Shown here piece after piece: positions 33,701 through 41,519 of a stretch of 60,000 nt of DNA. Below the pieces are notes generated by a model, which saw only the letters and a program-made list of their open reading frames with translations, did not search any database and was not told the DNA's origin. Both the position numbers and the translations under genes were made by a program. The stretch is from Membranipora membranacea (lineage: Eukaryota; Bryozoa; Gymnolaemata; Cheilostomatida; Membraniporidae): the NCBI GenBank assembly GCA_914767715.1, contig OU612075.1:5024001-5084000 (forward strand), written 5' to 3'. Position 1 is the first letter of the stretch. Every line of letters starts with the position of its first letter.

Positions 33701-36157
33701 GATTTCCTTCCGACTGACCCCATGTGTATGTTCATACTTTAGGCGAGGATGTGATACAGTATCCATCCATAAATCTCGCTGTTGACCGTAAACCATACAA
33801 GTACTTCTACGGCGGGGGCTATGGAGAAAGTGAATTCCTTCAATACGGGGTAAGAACAAGAATAGCAAATTCATACAAAATTGGATGAGATCAGAATATT
33901 GGCATATGCAATATGGGCCAGGGTCAGAGTTACAGTGAAGGCTTTGCTGGACAGCTGCCTTCGTTAAGTGTTTCACTCCTGAGTAGAGCCTTGCAGTTTG
34001 AGTTGCTCTAAACAGGTCTTTAGTATTGCATTTTTTGAAACACTGACCAACACCATTGTCATGGCAATAGTGTACCTGTTGGAAACATATTTTTGAGCCG
34101 TTACTGAAAAGATATTCGCTGCCATTTTCCATTCTGAGCAAACTCCTGAGCTAAGACTGGAAAAGTACAATGACTTAAACAGACAGGTCTCTAGACCCCA
34201 GGCGTTGTTTTGCTTCTTCTATTAATTGCATTAAGCAATATGCAATTTTTTGTAGTTACATGCAATAGAGCATGTGAAAAACATTGAGTGCAATATCTAC
34301 CTGGAAGATCATTGTTTGAGTTGATCTTCTCCTAGTGCTTTATTACGTTCATGTTGTCAGGGGCTTTTTCAATTAGAATGTGACAGTTCTCGTTATCCCT
34401 TTACCCTAAACCATAGCTAGGCTGGTCTTCCAGTTACAAGTCGTTCAGTCGACCTATGATATTTATGTTCAATTAAACAGTTAAACGGACCGCTGCTTTG
34501 TCAGATAACAATTTTGGCAATTATTGGATTACACAATCGCCTGATTAGCAACTTTGGCATATTATCTTCTTCTTTTTTTCAACACTTTTATTGGCAGTCT
34601 ATTTCATTCCAGTAGCGGAATGTTTTCCAAATAGTACCAAAATTATTAAAATGAAAAGGAAAAGAAGAAAGCATGAGAATGAATATAAGTTAAAATAGAA
34701 ATAGATTATTTGCATAACTACCAGAGCTAAAATATCTTCGAGAAGAAAAATCCCAAAAGAATGTTATGGTATTTATTATAGTTTATTATTATTATTTATT
34801 TATATTTATTATAGAATATTTATTATTCTTCTGTTAGGTCGGTAAGTTTGATGTTGACAGTAAAGATGTGAAGAGCTGGGAGGCTAAGGAAAAGCAGTAT
34901 CTAACGGAGCCTTTATTTATCCAGAACCCAGAGGATCCCAGCGAAGATGGAGGTGAGTGCTACTCTGCTAAGTTAATGGGTTTGTGTCGGGAGTTGCCCC
35001 TTATTATAGGGGGCGCTGAACAGATGAGACCATGAATTTGCAATTTTTTATATTATGCTATCATTGGAGCAGATCACACCTTTTGGTCTGGCAGCCAGGG
35101 AAAGGAAGATAGAAACAAAATGAGCTCAATCAGAAGGAATAAGAGGCAGCTTAGTGTCTGTGTTTGCAGATCTTGGACAGTCTATCGGCCACTTACCTTG
35201 TTTTTGCTATATGTGTTACGACCTGACCTCACCTCAAAGTGAGAGCAACTTCATGCTTAGCCTGTCTTGACAAGCTTTGTTCGGTGGAGGGAAACGAAAC
35301 TTGTTCCCCCCCCACCGAACGAAGCTTGTCAAGACAGGCTACTTGATGCTGCCTATAGTGCATAGCAACAATCTTCAAGCTTCAGTGACAGTAACTGAGA
35401 TACAGCCAGCGATATTTTAGGCTTTCTGAAACAAAGCTATAATTTTTTGATAACAGATGAGGTCAGAGTACAATAAGCACACAAGCTGATAAATGAATCG
35501 CCATATCTGCTAAGTCATGAGGGTTCATAAGATAACCTGATCAAGATGTGTCTTATCTGGAAGTGCAAGCTTTGCTACATTTAGCTCCGTTCATCAAGAA
35601 GGAATTTCACCCATTGATAAATCTGAAATTCTGTACAGCTGATGTTGGTTCTTGATTCTGTTTGAGTTCCATCATTTCATGTTACACTTTGTGGTTGAAA
35701 GCAAACCAGCCATGAAAGGACCCTCTCATTCCACTGATTTTGTAGGGGCGCAAATATTCAGTTACATCATTTTTTCTACAGTATTTAAGATAATTGTCTT
35801 TGTCTTGTGTGTTTTGTGCTACACCAATTCACAAGAACAATGCATGCAGTATAACAATAATAATGTCAATTTTATTTGCTGATCAAGTGCATAAAACAAA
35901 TATCGCAATGAATTAGGTGAATTTGATGAATTTTTTTTATCAAGTAGTAAGTTAGTAAATATACGAATGAGTTTCTATTTATTTATTTCTCAGGAGTATT
36001 GATATTCACTCTATTGGACTACGTGGAGGGTGACGATAGACTTATCGTACTGGATGCTAAGTCGATGTCTCAGCTCGCTACTGTTCACTTTGATGGTGAA
36101 AAGTTTTCATCAATCACTCTACCCGAAGCTGACCATGGTGTGTTTATTCCATCATAG
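18740..36157 (+). CDS. Carotenoid cleavage oxygenase, BCO/RPE65 family (13 exons, 527 aa, complete)
   Basis: Exons: 18740-18812, 21940-22090, 22820-22927, 23499-23643, 25224-25365, 26937-27052, 30992-31072, 31511-31664, 32089-32201, 32871-32985, 33743-33849, 34838-34952, 35994-36157. All phases join into 527 codons plus TAG, close to RPE65 (533 aa). The N terminus has the family block IPSYVNGKLVRIGPGLFKFG then MDGMGLLHSF. The four histidines expected to bind Fe(II) are visible: His174 (AEHVQVGSDG), His232 (SHHGFIMTE), His299 (LHKSNAYE) and His521 (DHGVF, seven residues from the end). Family knowledge: these seven-bladed propeller enzymes cleave or isomerise carotenoids and retinoids, often yielding retinal. 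The PDPCK cysteine used for palmitoylation in vertebrate RPE65 reads PDPKL here. Cleavage versus isomerase activity cannot be decided. The start fits the family but a 5' UTR intron is possible. Confidence 0.95.
19085..20750 (-). mobile_element. Decayed non-LTR retrotransposon (RT region), antisense in intron 1
   Basis: Minus-strand frames give a recognisable order. First is a linker between endonuclease and RT (DKHAPEKTMRVRNKKNQWIT, about 20652-20437). Then come RT fingers (SGIPAMMYKI, ALVTPIHK), the palm motif LDVRKAFDTINH, and VPQGSILGPILFNLAING. The catalytic box is altered to YEDD. Frameshifts and stops break the frame several times. The motif style is CR1/L2/jockey-like. It sits in carotenoid oxygenase intron 1, opposite to the gene, and is not functional. 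Confidence 0.85.
21500..21632. repeat. Small imperfect foldback element
   Basis: The inner arms share CTGGTATTGGCATGTCATTA in inverted orientation and the outer ends share ATGTTCAGCC / GGCTGAACAT. The left arm has about 20 extra bases. It lies in carotenoid oxygenase intron 1. Confidence 0.7.
21726..21871. mobile_element. MITE family A, copy 1 (TA-flanked, TIR CCCAAAGACC)
   Basis: Inverted ends of about 45 bp start TACCCAAAGACCAAAGCATG and include CAGGCAGTTA. The element is bounded by TA on both sides, the target duplication of Tc1/mariner-type transposases. There is no coding capacity. It lies 68 bp upstream of carotenoid oxygenase exon 2. Confidence 0.8.
22131..22272 (-). mobile_element. 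tRNA-headed SINE family S, copy 1
   Basis: Minus-strand copy of a family also seen at 24385-24590 and 44118-44340. Shared parts are a B-box-like GGGCTCGAATCTCACTGC, GTGCTCCGACCTGCC, and the tail GCCGCCCATGCTTTGGGAT then GTGATAAGAC. Confidence 0.65.
23793..24075 (-). mobile_element. TIR element T1, copy A, with internal tRNA-like sequence
   Basis: The ends are inverted copies of about 30 bp starting CACTATGGTCCCATGC and ending CATAGTG, 283 bp in all. Inside, the minus strand carries a decayed tRNA-like block (GCGCTTGCACACAATGCC, then a B-box remnant GGGTTTCAAGTTC). The same arrangement occurs at 46582-46915. It is non-coding. Confidence 0.75.
24385..24590 (+). mobile_element. tRNA-headed SINE family S, copy 2
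   Basis: The 5' part of the head is missing. It has the pseudo-B-box GGTTTTGAATCCCACTGC, the body GTGCTCCGACTGTCTG and the tail TTTCGCCGCCCATGCTTCGG then GTGATAAGAC, as in the other two copies. Confidence 0.7.
24594..24815 (-). mobile_element. Repeat family B, copy 1
   Basis: About 220 bp, homologous to 26594-26810 and 36166-36383. Shared blocks are CACTGACATCAAGA, ATGTGTATCTCTGATC, CCTAACATGT, GATCAATAGAGAGT and TGATCAGC. The inner ends form an imperfect inverted repeat (TATCTCTGATC / GATCAGAGATA). Confidence 0.65.
25410..25640 (+). mobile_element. Fragment of a LINE ORF2 C-terminus (zinc knuckle)
   Basis: Frame-shifted translation gives GHSGY, LKLTDEIDCPKCGQDKDTA, LHFAASC and later VSDLLRFI. 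This is the CCHC-like end found after the RT or RNase H region of several non-LTR retrotransposon clades. It is a dead fragment in carotenoid oxygenase intron 5. Confidence 0.65.
26340..26577 (+). mobile_element. TIR element T2 with internal tRNA-like sequence (TA-flanked)
   Basis: The ends are inverted: TACCCTATAGGAGTTTAGTT and its complement ending CTCCTATAGGGTA, with TA at both boundaries. Bases about 26461-26533 resemble a tRNA, with an A-box-like TAGTGGTCTAAGTGCC, an anticodon-like TTGCAAT and a perfect B box GGTTCGAATCC. A T run follows. It lies in carotenoid oxygenase intron 5. Confidence 0.75.
26594..26810 (+). mobile_element. Repeat family B, copy 2, with a 17-bp direct flank
   Basis: Homologous to the copies at 24594 and 36166. 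The 17-mer ATCAGCGTAGTAGTCCC occurs exactly at 26577-26593 and again at 26804-26820, which looks like a retroposon target duplication. Part of the right copy resembles the family's own end, so the boundary is uncertain. Confidence 0.6.
27053..28227. other. Intron 6 sequence upstream of the nested gene
   Basis: No supported exon. Two related segments of about 90-100 bp at about 27697-27800 and 27826-27922 (sharing CAAAATAG, TCCAT, CGACTAGCCTT/CGATCTGCCTT and GGGCTAATG) form a diverged direct duplication. Regulatory sequence for the nested gene may lie here. Confidence 0.4.
28228..28236 (+). promoter_or_regulatory. TATA box of the nested secreted-protein gene
   Basis: TATATAAAA stands about 180 bp upstream of the nested ATG. 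A start site about 30 bp downstream would give a 5' UTR of roughly 155 nt. The box is the best TATA match in the locus and supports an independent promoter inside the host intron. Confidence 0.6.
28417..29911 (+). CDS. Nested gene: small secreted Cys-rich protein, chitin-binding-like (2 exons, 112 aa)
   Basis: Exons 28417-28513 and 29670-29911 join at phase 1. Residues 1 to about 25 are a signal peptide (MESIKTLIILLSMAALLYTA then YSAAA), followed by a short acidic linker. The mature part has eight cysteines: CGYC, then DSDCTRYDW, SCPIGTKFDFEACTCNHAYL, and VDCGC. The CPxGxxFD spacing and aromatic content resemble peritrophin-A/CBM14 chitin-binding domains found in invertebrate extracellular and shell-matrix proteins. 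It has more cysteines than the canonical six, so the fold assignment is tentative. The gene lies wholly in intron 6 of the carotenoid oxygenase gene on the same strand, with its own TATA box and a polyadenylation signal. Its intron contains MITE family A copy 2. Expression is inferred, not shown. Confidence 0.8.
28569..28881. mobile_element. MITE family A, copy 2 (long form)
   Basis: TA-bounded, with outer inverted ends like copy 1 (TACCCTAAGGCC and GGTCTTTGGGTA). It contains a second internal palindrome (CTCCCATTCTCTG ... CAGAGAATGGGAG), making it 313 bp. It lies in the intron of the nested gene. Confidence 0.75.
30149..30163. repeat. C15 homopolymer in the nested gene's 3' UTR
   Basis: Fifteen consecutive C between the stop codon of the nested gene and its polyadenylation signal. 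Confidence 0.9.
30304..30309 (+). terminator. Polyadenylation signal of the nested gene
   Basis: AATAAA lies 393 bases after the nested stop codon, the first canonical hexamer downstream. A polyadenylation site shortly after it would leave the host gene's exon 7 (30992) untouched. Confidence 0.5.
30759..30918. repeat. Degenerate minisatellite, about 17-bp unit
   Basis: About nine variants of GTAGTGGCCTTATGGG (for example GGCAGTGGCCTTATGTA, GGTAGTGACCTTTTGG) in carotenoid oxygenase intron 6, ending 74 bp before exon 7. Confidence 0.75.
32388..32524. mobile_element. MITE family A, copy 3
   Basis: TA-bounded with inverted ends TACCCAAAGACCGATGCA and TGCATTGGTCTTTGGGTA, 137 bp, in carotenoid oxygenase intron 9. 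Confidence 0.8.
33285..33485. other. Strand-asymmetric A/C-rich tract in intron 10
   Basis: About 200 bp with very few G and many A and C on the plus strand (CCAAAAACACCAACAAACAA, ACAACAAACCACAACCC). It keeps two overlapping plus-strand frames open, rich in T/N/Q/P. I see no splice or homology support for coding, so I read it as compositional. Confidence 0.5.
35258..35341. repeat. Mini foldback element, TIR TAGCCTGTCTTGACAAGC, copy 1
   Basis: Inverted arms of about 30 bp begin TAGCCTGTCTTGACAAGC and continue TTTGTTCGGTGG, around a short loop with a C run. Related copies lie at 58418-58471 and, one end only, at 55846. Confidence 0.75.
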
Positions 36158-36165
36158 ATGGATTG

Positions 36166-36383
36166 ACCAAAGTGACATCGAGAGGTCTATCATCATGTGT
36201 GTCTCTGACCGTTAGAGTTAATTTATTACGAGTACCTAACATGTACCCGCCCCTAATTAGTAAAATAGAACTCTGGTCGTGACACTAAATTCCTTGTGAT
36301 GGTACTCATGCTAAGTGAATTAGTTCATTCTCTATCGATCAGAGATGTACATGCAATAGTATATCACATGGTCAGTGTGGCCG
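36166..36383 (+). mobile_element. Repeat family B, copy 3, in the carotenoid oxygenase 3' UTR region
   Basis: Homologous to 26594-26810 (AAGTGACATCGAGA, ATGTGTGTCTCTGACC, CCTAACATGTACCCGCCC, TCTATCGATCAGAGATG). It begins about nine bases after the TAG at 36155-36157, so most of the 3' UTR of that gene must be element sequence. Confidence 0.65.
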
Positions 36384-37194
36384 CCAGAGCATAATAAAAA
36401 CATTCCCGCAATGGAACTCCCCCGAAGCACAAATAGAACTTTAATGAGTTTATACGCTATACTTGCCATGTACGCTTCGAGGAAGTAAAGATAGTGTATC
36501 ATAGTAGGACACTCTTTGACAACAATTATTCACAAAGTTTATTAAAATTCAATTTTCAAATTTACACCAATATCATGCAGTGAGTAATCAGAACCCCATT
36601 TGCCTTATGCATCAGTAAAAGGATAGGCCCTCATTTTGATGCAGCGTTTTGTTAATTTGAATTGCAATTCATTCCAAGTGATTCTATAAAATGAATTATC
36701 ATTATGCACTTTTTAGCTGTGATATATTTTGTACATTTTGTTCCAAGTTTGTTTGCTTTAATTTGGGATATTCTGATCTATTTTTAATTTTCATACTACG
36801 TTTGAGATGGAGATTGAGATCATCAATACATTTCTTTGCTATTTGTATAATAAGCACCTGTTTCGCTTCCTGACATCCAATGGTACGTTGCCAATGAGTT
36901 GGCTCTAATTGGTGGGTGGGCGGGCCATAAATCAGAGGCACACAATGACTAATTGGTATGCTATTGTAGTAATTTTTTTCCGAAGTCGAGTAATACCTGG
37001 CTCTTGTCATGGAACCAGTTTCTTAGAAATAACTTTCACTTTCATCATTATCATCTACAACAATGGCTGTTCTATGTTCTGGATTACGGTCCATCATAAC
37101 TAGCGTTCCGGTGCTTTGGAATGCCAGCTATCTGTAATAATTCATAGAGAATGTAGCCATTCACTTGGTAACCGCAATTGCACCACTTGAATGT
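36384..37194. other. Spacer, no gene seen
   Basis: AT-rich sequence with short frames and no convincing splice signals. Nothing identified. Confidence 0.5.
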
Positions 37195-37800
37195 GACTTG
37201 TTTGGCCCTAAGTCATTGTCCACCTCCAGAACGAAACAAATGGTCATATATCACTCCGCGACAATGTGCGTCTTGTGAATCCAGTGAAGATAGGTGGGGA
37301 TGAAATAGAGTGATTCAACAACTTTAAGCTGCTTGGAGTTTATGTTGATGAGCATCTAAACTTCTATCATCATGTGAATGAGATCGTTGATAGAAGCCAC
37401 ACCAAGTATCATGCATTTCAACTCCTATATGTAAACACTTATTGTCTGTGCCAGTACTACCCTAATAATATCCGCACGCTGCTGAGTTATGCCTGCCAAG
37501 CTTGGTTTCCCTCACTCACTGATTGGAGGGCATACGACGATGATGTCTCCAAGTTATATTTCCTAAACTAGACCATTATTCTGAGGGGATCAGTTCATCA
37601 AAGCTTCCCAGTCTAGAAACATACATGTCTAACTTCTGCTCACAATACAGTGCCTAAGTTATCATTGACCCTAACCACCGCCCATCAAACCTTGTGCCAT
37701 CGCCACTCTACCAGGTTGACTGACACCTTAATAAAGGGTCACAGAACAGAGAGCATGGGGAACACAATTTTTTGGACAAATATGGTGATTGAGTTTTTTT
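37195..37800 (+). mobile_element. LINE fragment, C-terminal part of the RT
   Basis: Translation with breaks gives KLLGVYVDEHLNFYHHVNEI, then LLSYACQAWFPSLTD. This is the conserved thumb and connection region (KLLGV.ID..L.F..H, then LPYL.Y...W) of jockey/CR1-type retrotransposons. It is plus strand and degraded. Confidence 0.7.
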
Positions 37801-38050
37801 TAACTCCCTTGTATATTGATTTTTAGATTTTGCTTTTTATGTAATACACCCTCTTATTATGTTAGCAATGTCAACATGTACTATATCATATATCTATCTA
37901 TCTAATGCCAGCAATGCAATCAAATAGGAATTCGGATTTGAATTTCTTATCTCAGTTTAGGCATAGATTACAAAGTAAATCAACTTGCTTAGTAGCAGAA
38001 ACAGCTAGTTTGCGGACAACCAGAAAGTCAACAAGTTTGACTCCCTTATA

Positions 38051-38561
38051 TAGACAGTTTTCTGAGCTCTTATTTATGCCTCAATTCGGAGTTGTGCTCT
38101 CTCCAGTTTGGTACTTTTAACCCACGCCGCATAGGAAAAACCTGCTGAAAGAGGGTTATCTTGAAAACCGCTTATGTTAGGATAAAAATGATTTTTTATT
38201 CAGAGTCTGCACCATTGAAAACCCTGTGACACAGGGTTTCCAAATCATTGGAGGCTTGAATGTTGATTTATCTTAATTTTAGTGATGAAACTCCTGAACA
38301 ATTCTGCCAAATTGTCCGCAAAACAGGCAGAAAATGCTATAATCGACTATCCAAATACTAAATTTATTTCCAAAGCTATGTCCATATGAGTTTTCAATGT
38401 TGCAGATTCTGTATCAAAAATAATTTTTATACTATTAAAAGCGGTTTTTAAGATAACCCTCTATTCAGCACGTTTTCCTATGCGGCGTGGGTTAAAAGTA
38501 CCAAACTGGAGAGAGGACAACTCCGAATTGAGGCCTAAATCAGAGCTCAGAAAACTATCTA
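38051..38561. mobile_element. Foldback element upstream of the ankyrin-like gene
   Basis: The left arm 38051-38173 and right arm 38438-38561 are inverted copies of about 123 bp (AGACAGTTTTCTGAGCTC; GTTTGGTACTTTTAACCCAC; AGAGGGTTATCTT), separated by 264 bp of unique sequence. It ends 119 bp before the start codon at 38680. Confidence 0.85.
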
Positions 38562-38632
38562 TTGATAGGCTGTGTAAACAATTTTACTTTACATTATGTA
38601 TTAACTATATTGGCTGACTATTATTCTATTGA

Positions 38633-38638
38633 TATAAA
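38633..38638 (+). promoter_or_regulatory. TATA box of the single-exon ankyrin-like gene
   Basis: TATAAA stands 41 bp before the ATG at 38680 and would give a very short 5' UTR. It lies just outside the foldback element. Confidence 0.45.
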
Positions 38639-38679
38639 CCTTTGTAAAACAATCCCCACACACTCGCACTCAAAACACC

Positions 38680-39480
38680 ATGGCATCAGGATCAAGCGGC
38701 AGGGAGTATCCAATATGGTTAGCAGATGACAATCTTCTCCATTGGTATACAGCAAAATTAGAAAACTTCCTTGTACAAATTCATAACTACAACCAGGAGG
38801 ATGGATCAAGACTCACACAGAGAATAGCTAAGATTCTTAACAGAAGAAGGGTTGGATTGTCTCATGGGGCAGGACAGAACGTTCTTGTAGACACTATCAG
38901 GATCATTATTCGAAGCATTCCTCCGCATCAGAGATTTCAGGTACTTTCTATTCAAGATGCCACACGTCATTCAACAGCGCTTGGTTGGTACATAAACTGG
39001 GGACGGAATGACATAGTGGACCTTATAATGAACTCTCTAACTGAAGACGAGCGCTATGAGCTCCTGACGGTTCAAGACAGGCAATTCGGCGATACTGCTC
39101 TTCATGTTGCCTGTCATTACAATCGTGTTGAAATTGGGAGTTCACTATCCGGATTTGTGAATCAAAGTTTCATGTTTCAGCTTCTTCAGATGAGAAATTT
39201 CCGTGGTTCAACACCAATACACCACATGACCTACACTGGCCTTCTAGATATGCTAAAGAAATTCAGTAATTCGGTGTCTAGTGATCAGTGGGTTGAGCTT
39301 CTTCAGATGACAGACAGGGATGATTTCAATGCTTTACAGAGCGCAGCTTGTAAAAGTAACAGTACGATTATTGAAGCCTTGCGGGACTCCATGATAGAAG
39401 AAAAGTGGTTTGCTCTACTTTTGGATACAGAAGCAGATTTGAGCAATATGAATGTTCATGGAAACGAAATTCGGTTGTAA
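38680..39480 (+). CDS. Single-exon protein with degenerate ankyrin-like repeats (266 aa)
   Basis: Uninterrupted frame of 266 codons with no introns, unlike its neighbours. From about residue 85, units of 36-40 residues recur: ERYELLTVQDRQFGDTALHV then ACHYNRVEI; FQLLQMRNFRGSTPIHHMTY; WVELLQMTDRDDFNALQSAA then CKSNSTI. The G-TALHxA core is the ankyrin signature; the LLxxQD/LLQMxD lead-in is shared by all units. The N-terminal 80 residues have no clear motif. Ankyrin repeats are protein-binding modules; partner and location are unknown. Being intronless, close to retroelement debris and TATA-driven, it could be a retrocopy or a member of a recently expanded intronless family. The last unit stops early, so it may be 3'-truncated. 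Confidence 0.7.
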   Translation: MASGSSGREYPIWLADDNLLHWYTAKLENFLVQIHNYNQEDGSRLTQRIAKILNRRRVGLSHGAGQNVLVDTIRIIIRSIPPHQRFQVLSIQDATRHSTALGWYINWGRNDIVDLIMNSLTEDERYELLTVQDRQFGDTALHVACHYNRVEIGSSLSGFVNQSFMFQLLQMRNFRGSTPIHHMTYTGLLDMLKKFSNSVSSDQWVELLQMTDRDDFNALQSAACKSNSTIIEALRDSMIEEKWFALLLDTEADLSNMNVHGNEIRL

Positions 39481-39542
39481 GCGTGCTTGCTATATACTGC
39501 TGTAGGAGTCCCAGTAGATGAGCTTTCAAGGATTGTTCTAGC

Positions 39543-40094
39543 CTAGGGAATTGATTTCTGTTGGATGGAGAAAATGTTTGCGTAGTCCAACAAGATCTCG
39601 AGATTTTCCAACGACTTGTTGTCCTCAACTGCAGTGACAATGTAATCCTGCATTGCGCTGGGTAAGCCTTGAAAGAATTTGTGTGCAACCATTGCTTGCA
39701 ATAATTCCGACTTCCCATAGTACAACCTCAAGTCAGCTGAAGCATCATATAATCTTTGTAAAAAATCACCCACATATTCTTGTGGTCCCATTGTAAAATC
39801 CAACTTGGTAAATTGCGATAACTCAATGCGACAAGCAAAAACCATGTCTAGCCTATCGATTATGGATTGGAATTCACTACTCTTGACCATATCAAACTGA
39901 AAGCATGCGCTACCTCCCAAGCTCAATGACAGCAGAGCGATCTTTTGTTTTTCGATGAACTTGAAGAACTCACTGTCAGTTAGCAGTTTGTCCCGTGTGG
40001 CGGACCAACTTTCCCCTATATTATTATTAAACATTGGTATGTGGAACCGACTATCAGGTGAATCTATCAAACTTGCAGCATCCATAGCTGACAA
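39543..40094 (-). mobile_element. Gag-like ORF remnant of an LTR retrotransposon (183 codons)
   Basis: A single minus-strand open frame with a Gag-like layout: a helical region with a hydrophobic block (ALLSLSLGGSACFQ), then LDFTMGPQEYVGDFLQRLYD and FFQGLPSAMQDYIV. This resembles the capsid region of Ty3/gypsy or related Gag proteins. There is no zinc knuckle, protease or RT beside it and I see no LTR pair, so it is a fragment. The stop is only about 60 bp from the end of the convergent ankyrin-like gene. It could be a domesticated gag-derived gene, since the frame is intact, but nothing here shows that. Confidence 0.55.
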
Positions 40095-41519
40095 AGACTA
40101 TTTGACAATAGTGAAAACAAATTGATAAAATGGCATTATATCTTCCGCCCAATCAAAAGAAAAAGGCACGCCTCGGGCCTGTCTAGTACCGACATAATCT
40201 TGGGCAAACACTACAATCGAGCCTTGGAAAAAAAATATGTGGAAAGAAAAATCGAACAACTCGCGGCAACGTGAGAGGGATGAGAAACCAGCGGCTCCAA
40301 CAAAATGATATACTTGAAATGGTGCACTTTGGGGTGTACACTAACAACTAGTTAATGGCAGATGCTCAATTCATATAAATATACAACTCACCGAATTACA
40401 CTATTCTACCTCTGAATAGACAACCATCAAAGTAATTTAATCCTGATCGACCTGTCCTGTTACGGTGATATCGAACCTAGAGATAGACAAAAACACGGGT
40501 GAGAGACAACGTCATGATAGAAAACATATACAAATATAAACAGAACAAGATATTAACCCGCAAGCACAATCACGCAATCATGTTGTTGTTGTTTGTTGTT
40601 GTTTGTTGCTGTTTTTGTTGTTATTTTCTGGTGGTTTTATAATACTATCTAATACTGAATATGTGGCTAGATATCTGGGTCCTGCTGCCACATATTTCAG
40701 CTCCAATTAATATTTTTGTTGTGCTCAGCTCTCTCGGTGGATCAAGAGTCCCCGAGATAAACTCTAGGAACGCTACTAGGATTCACATTACGCGTAACCA
40801 CATTCATCTAAACTCGTTCACAACACCTGATGGTAGTGTTATTGATTATGTGAACATCAACACACGTGTGTATTTTGTTGCTTATTTCTTTCTTGGCTCA
40901 GAAAATATAGTTAGGGTGGTCTCTTGGGCCCCAAACAATGCTCATTGGATAGAGCACATGTTGTAGGTAATCAACTATGTTTAACTTTTCCAAAACATTG
41001 TCCATGTGAGGGTATAGCAAGCCACAAAAGCAAAAATGTGTCTTCAAAATACTTCACAAATGATACAATTTCACAATAAATATCTTCAGTCATAGTGCAC
41101 TTAGAGACATGTGGTTTTTTTATCAGGTAAACACCCATTTAATTGAGATCAACTATGAATCAAATCCAGCTTACTACCCCTCAATAATCCTAGAAACATG
41201 ATCTGCTCTGCTCTGAATTGGTGGCAGTGAACCTTCTCAGCCAATGAAAGCCCTGATATTATTTGATGCAGTGAGTCTATGCTTTATTTTCTATTGTTTA
41301 GTGGCATACACAATGAAAAGCCGAATATTCCTATATAGACCTAATCTATTAAGCCTATATTATAAGAGACACTAAATAGGCCGATTGTCTAGGACATCAC
41401 ACTAGGCCACACCCACAATTCCTATTTGTTGTTACTCCTGAGGAAGAGGGAGTTCATTGCTCACACTGTAGTGTGGTGAAACGGAGGGGTTACCCTTTAG
41501 AGATTCCGTTGTGGGTAAT
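40095..41519. other. Spacer upstream of the unknown eight-exon gene
   Basis: No supported gene. A TTG/GTT-rich simple tract occurs at 40580-40622. An open frame at 40661-40966 has no splice or homology support. The promoter of the gene starting at 41520 presumably lies at the right end; I see no clear TATA box. Confidence 0.45.

Noticed and set aside
33671-34141. 156-codon minus-strand frame
   Set aside because: It overlaps carotenoid oxygenase exon 11 in antisense and shows no splice signals or recognisable motif.
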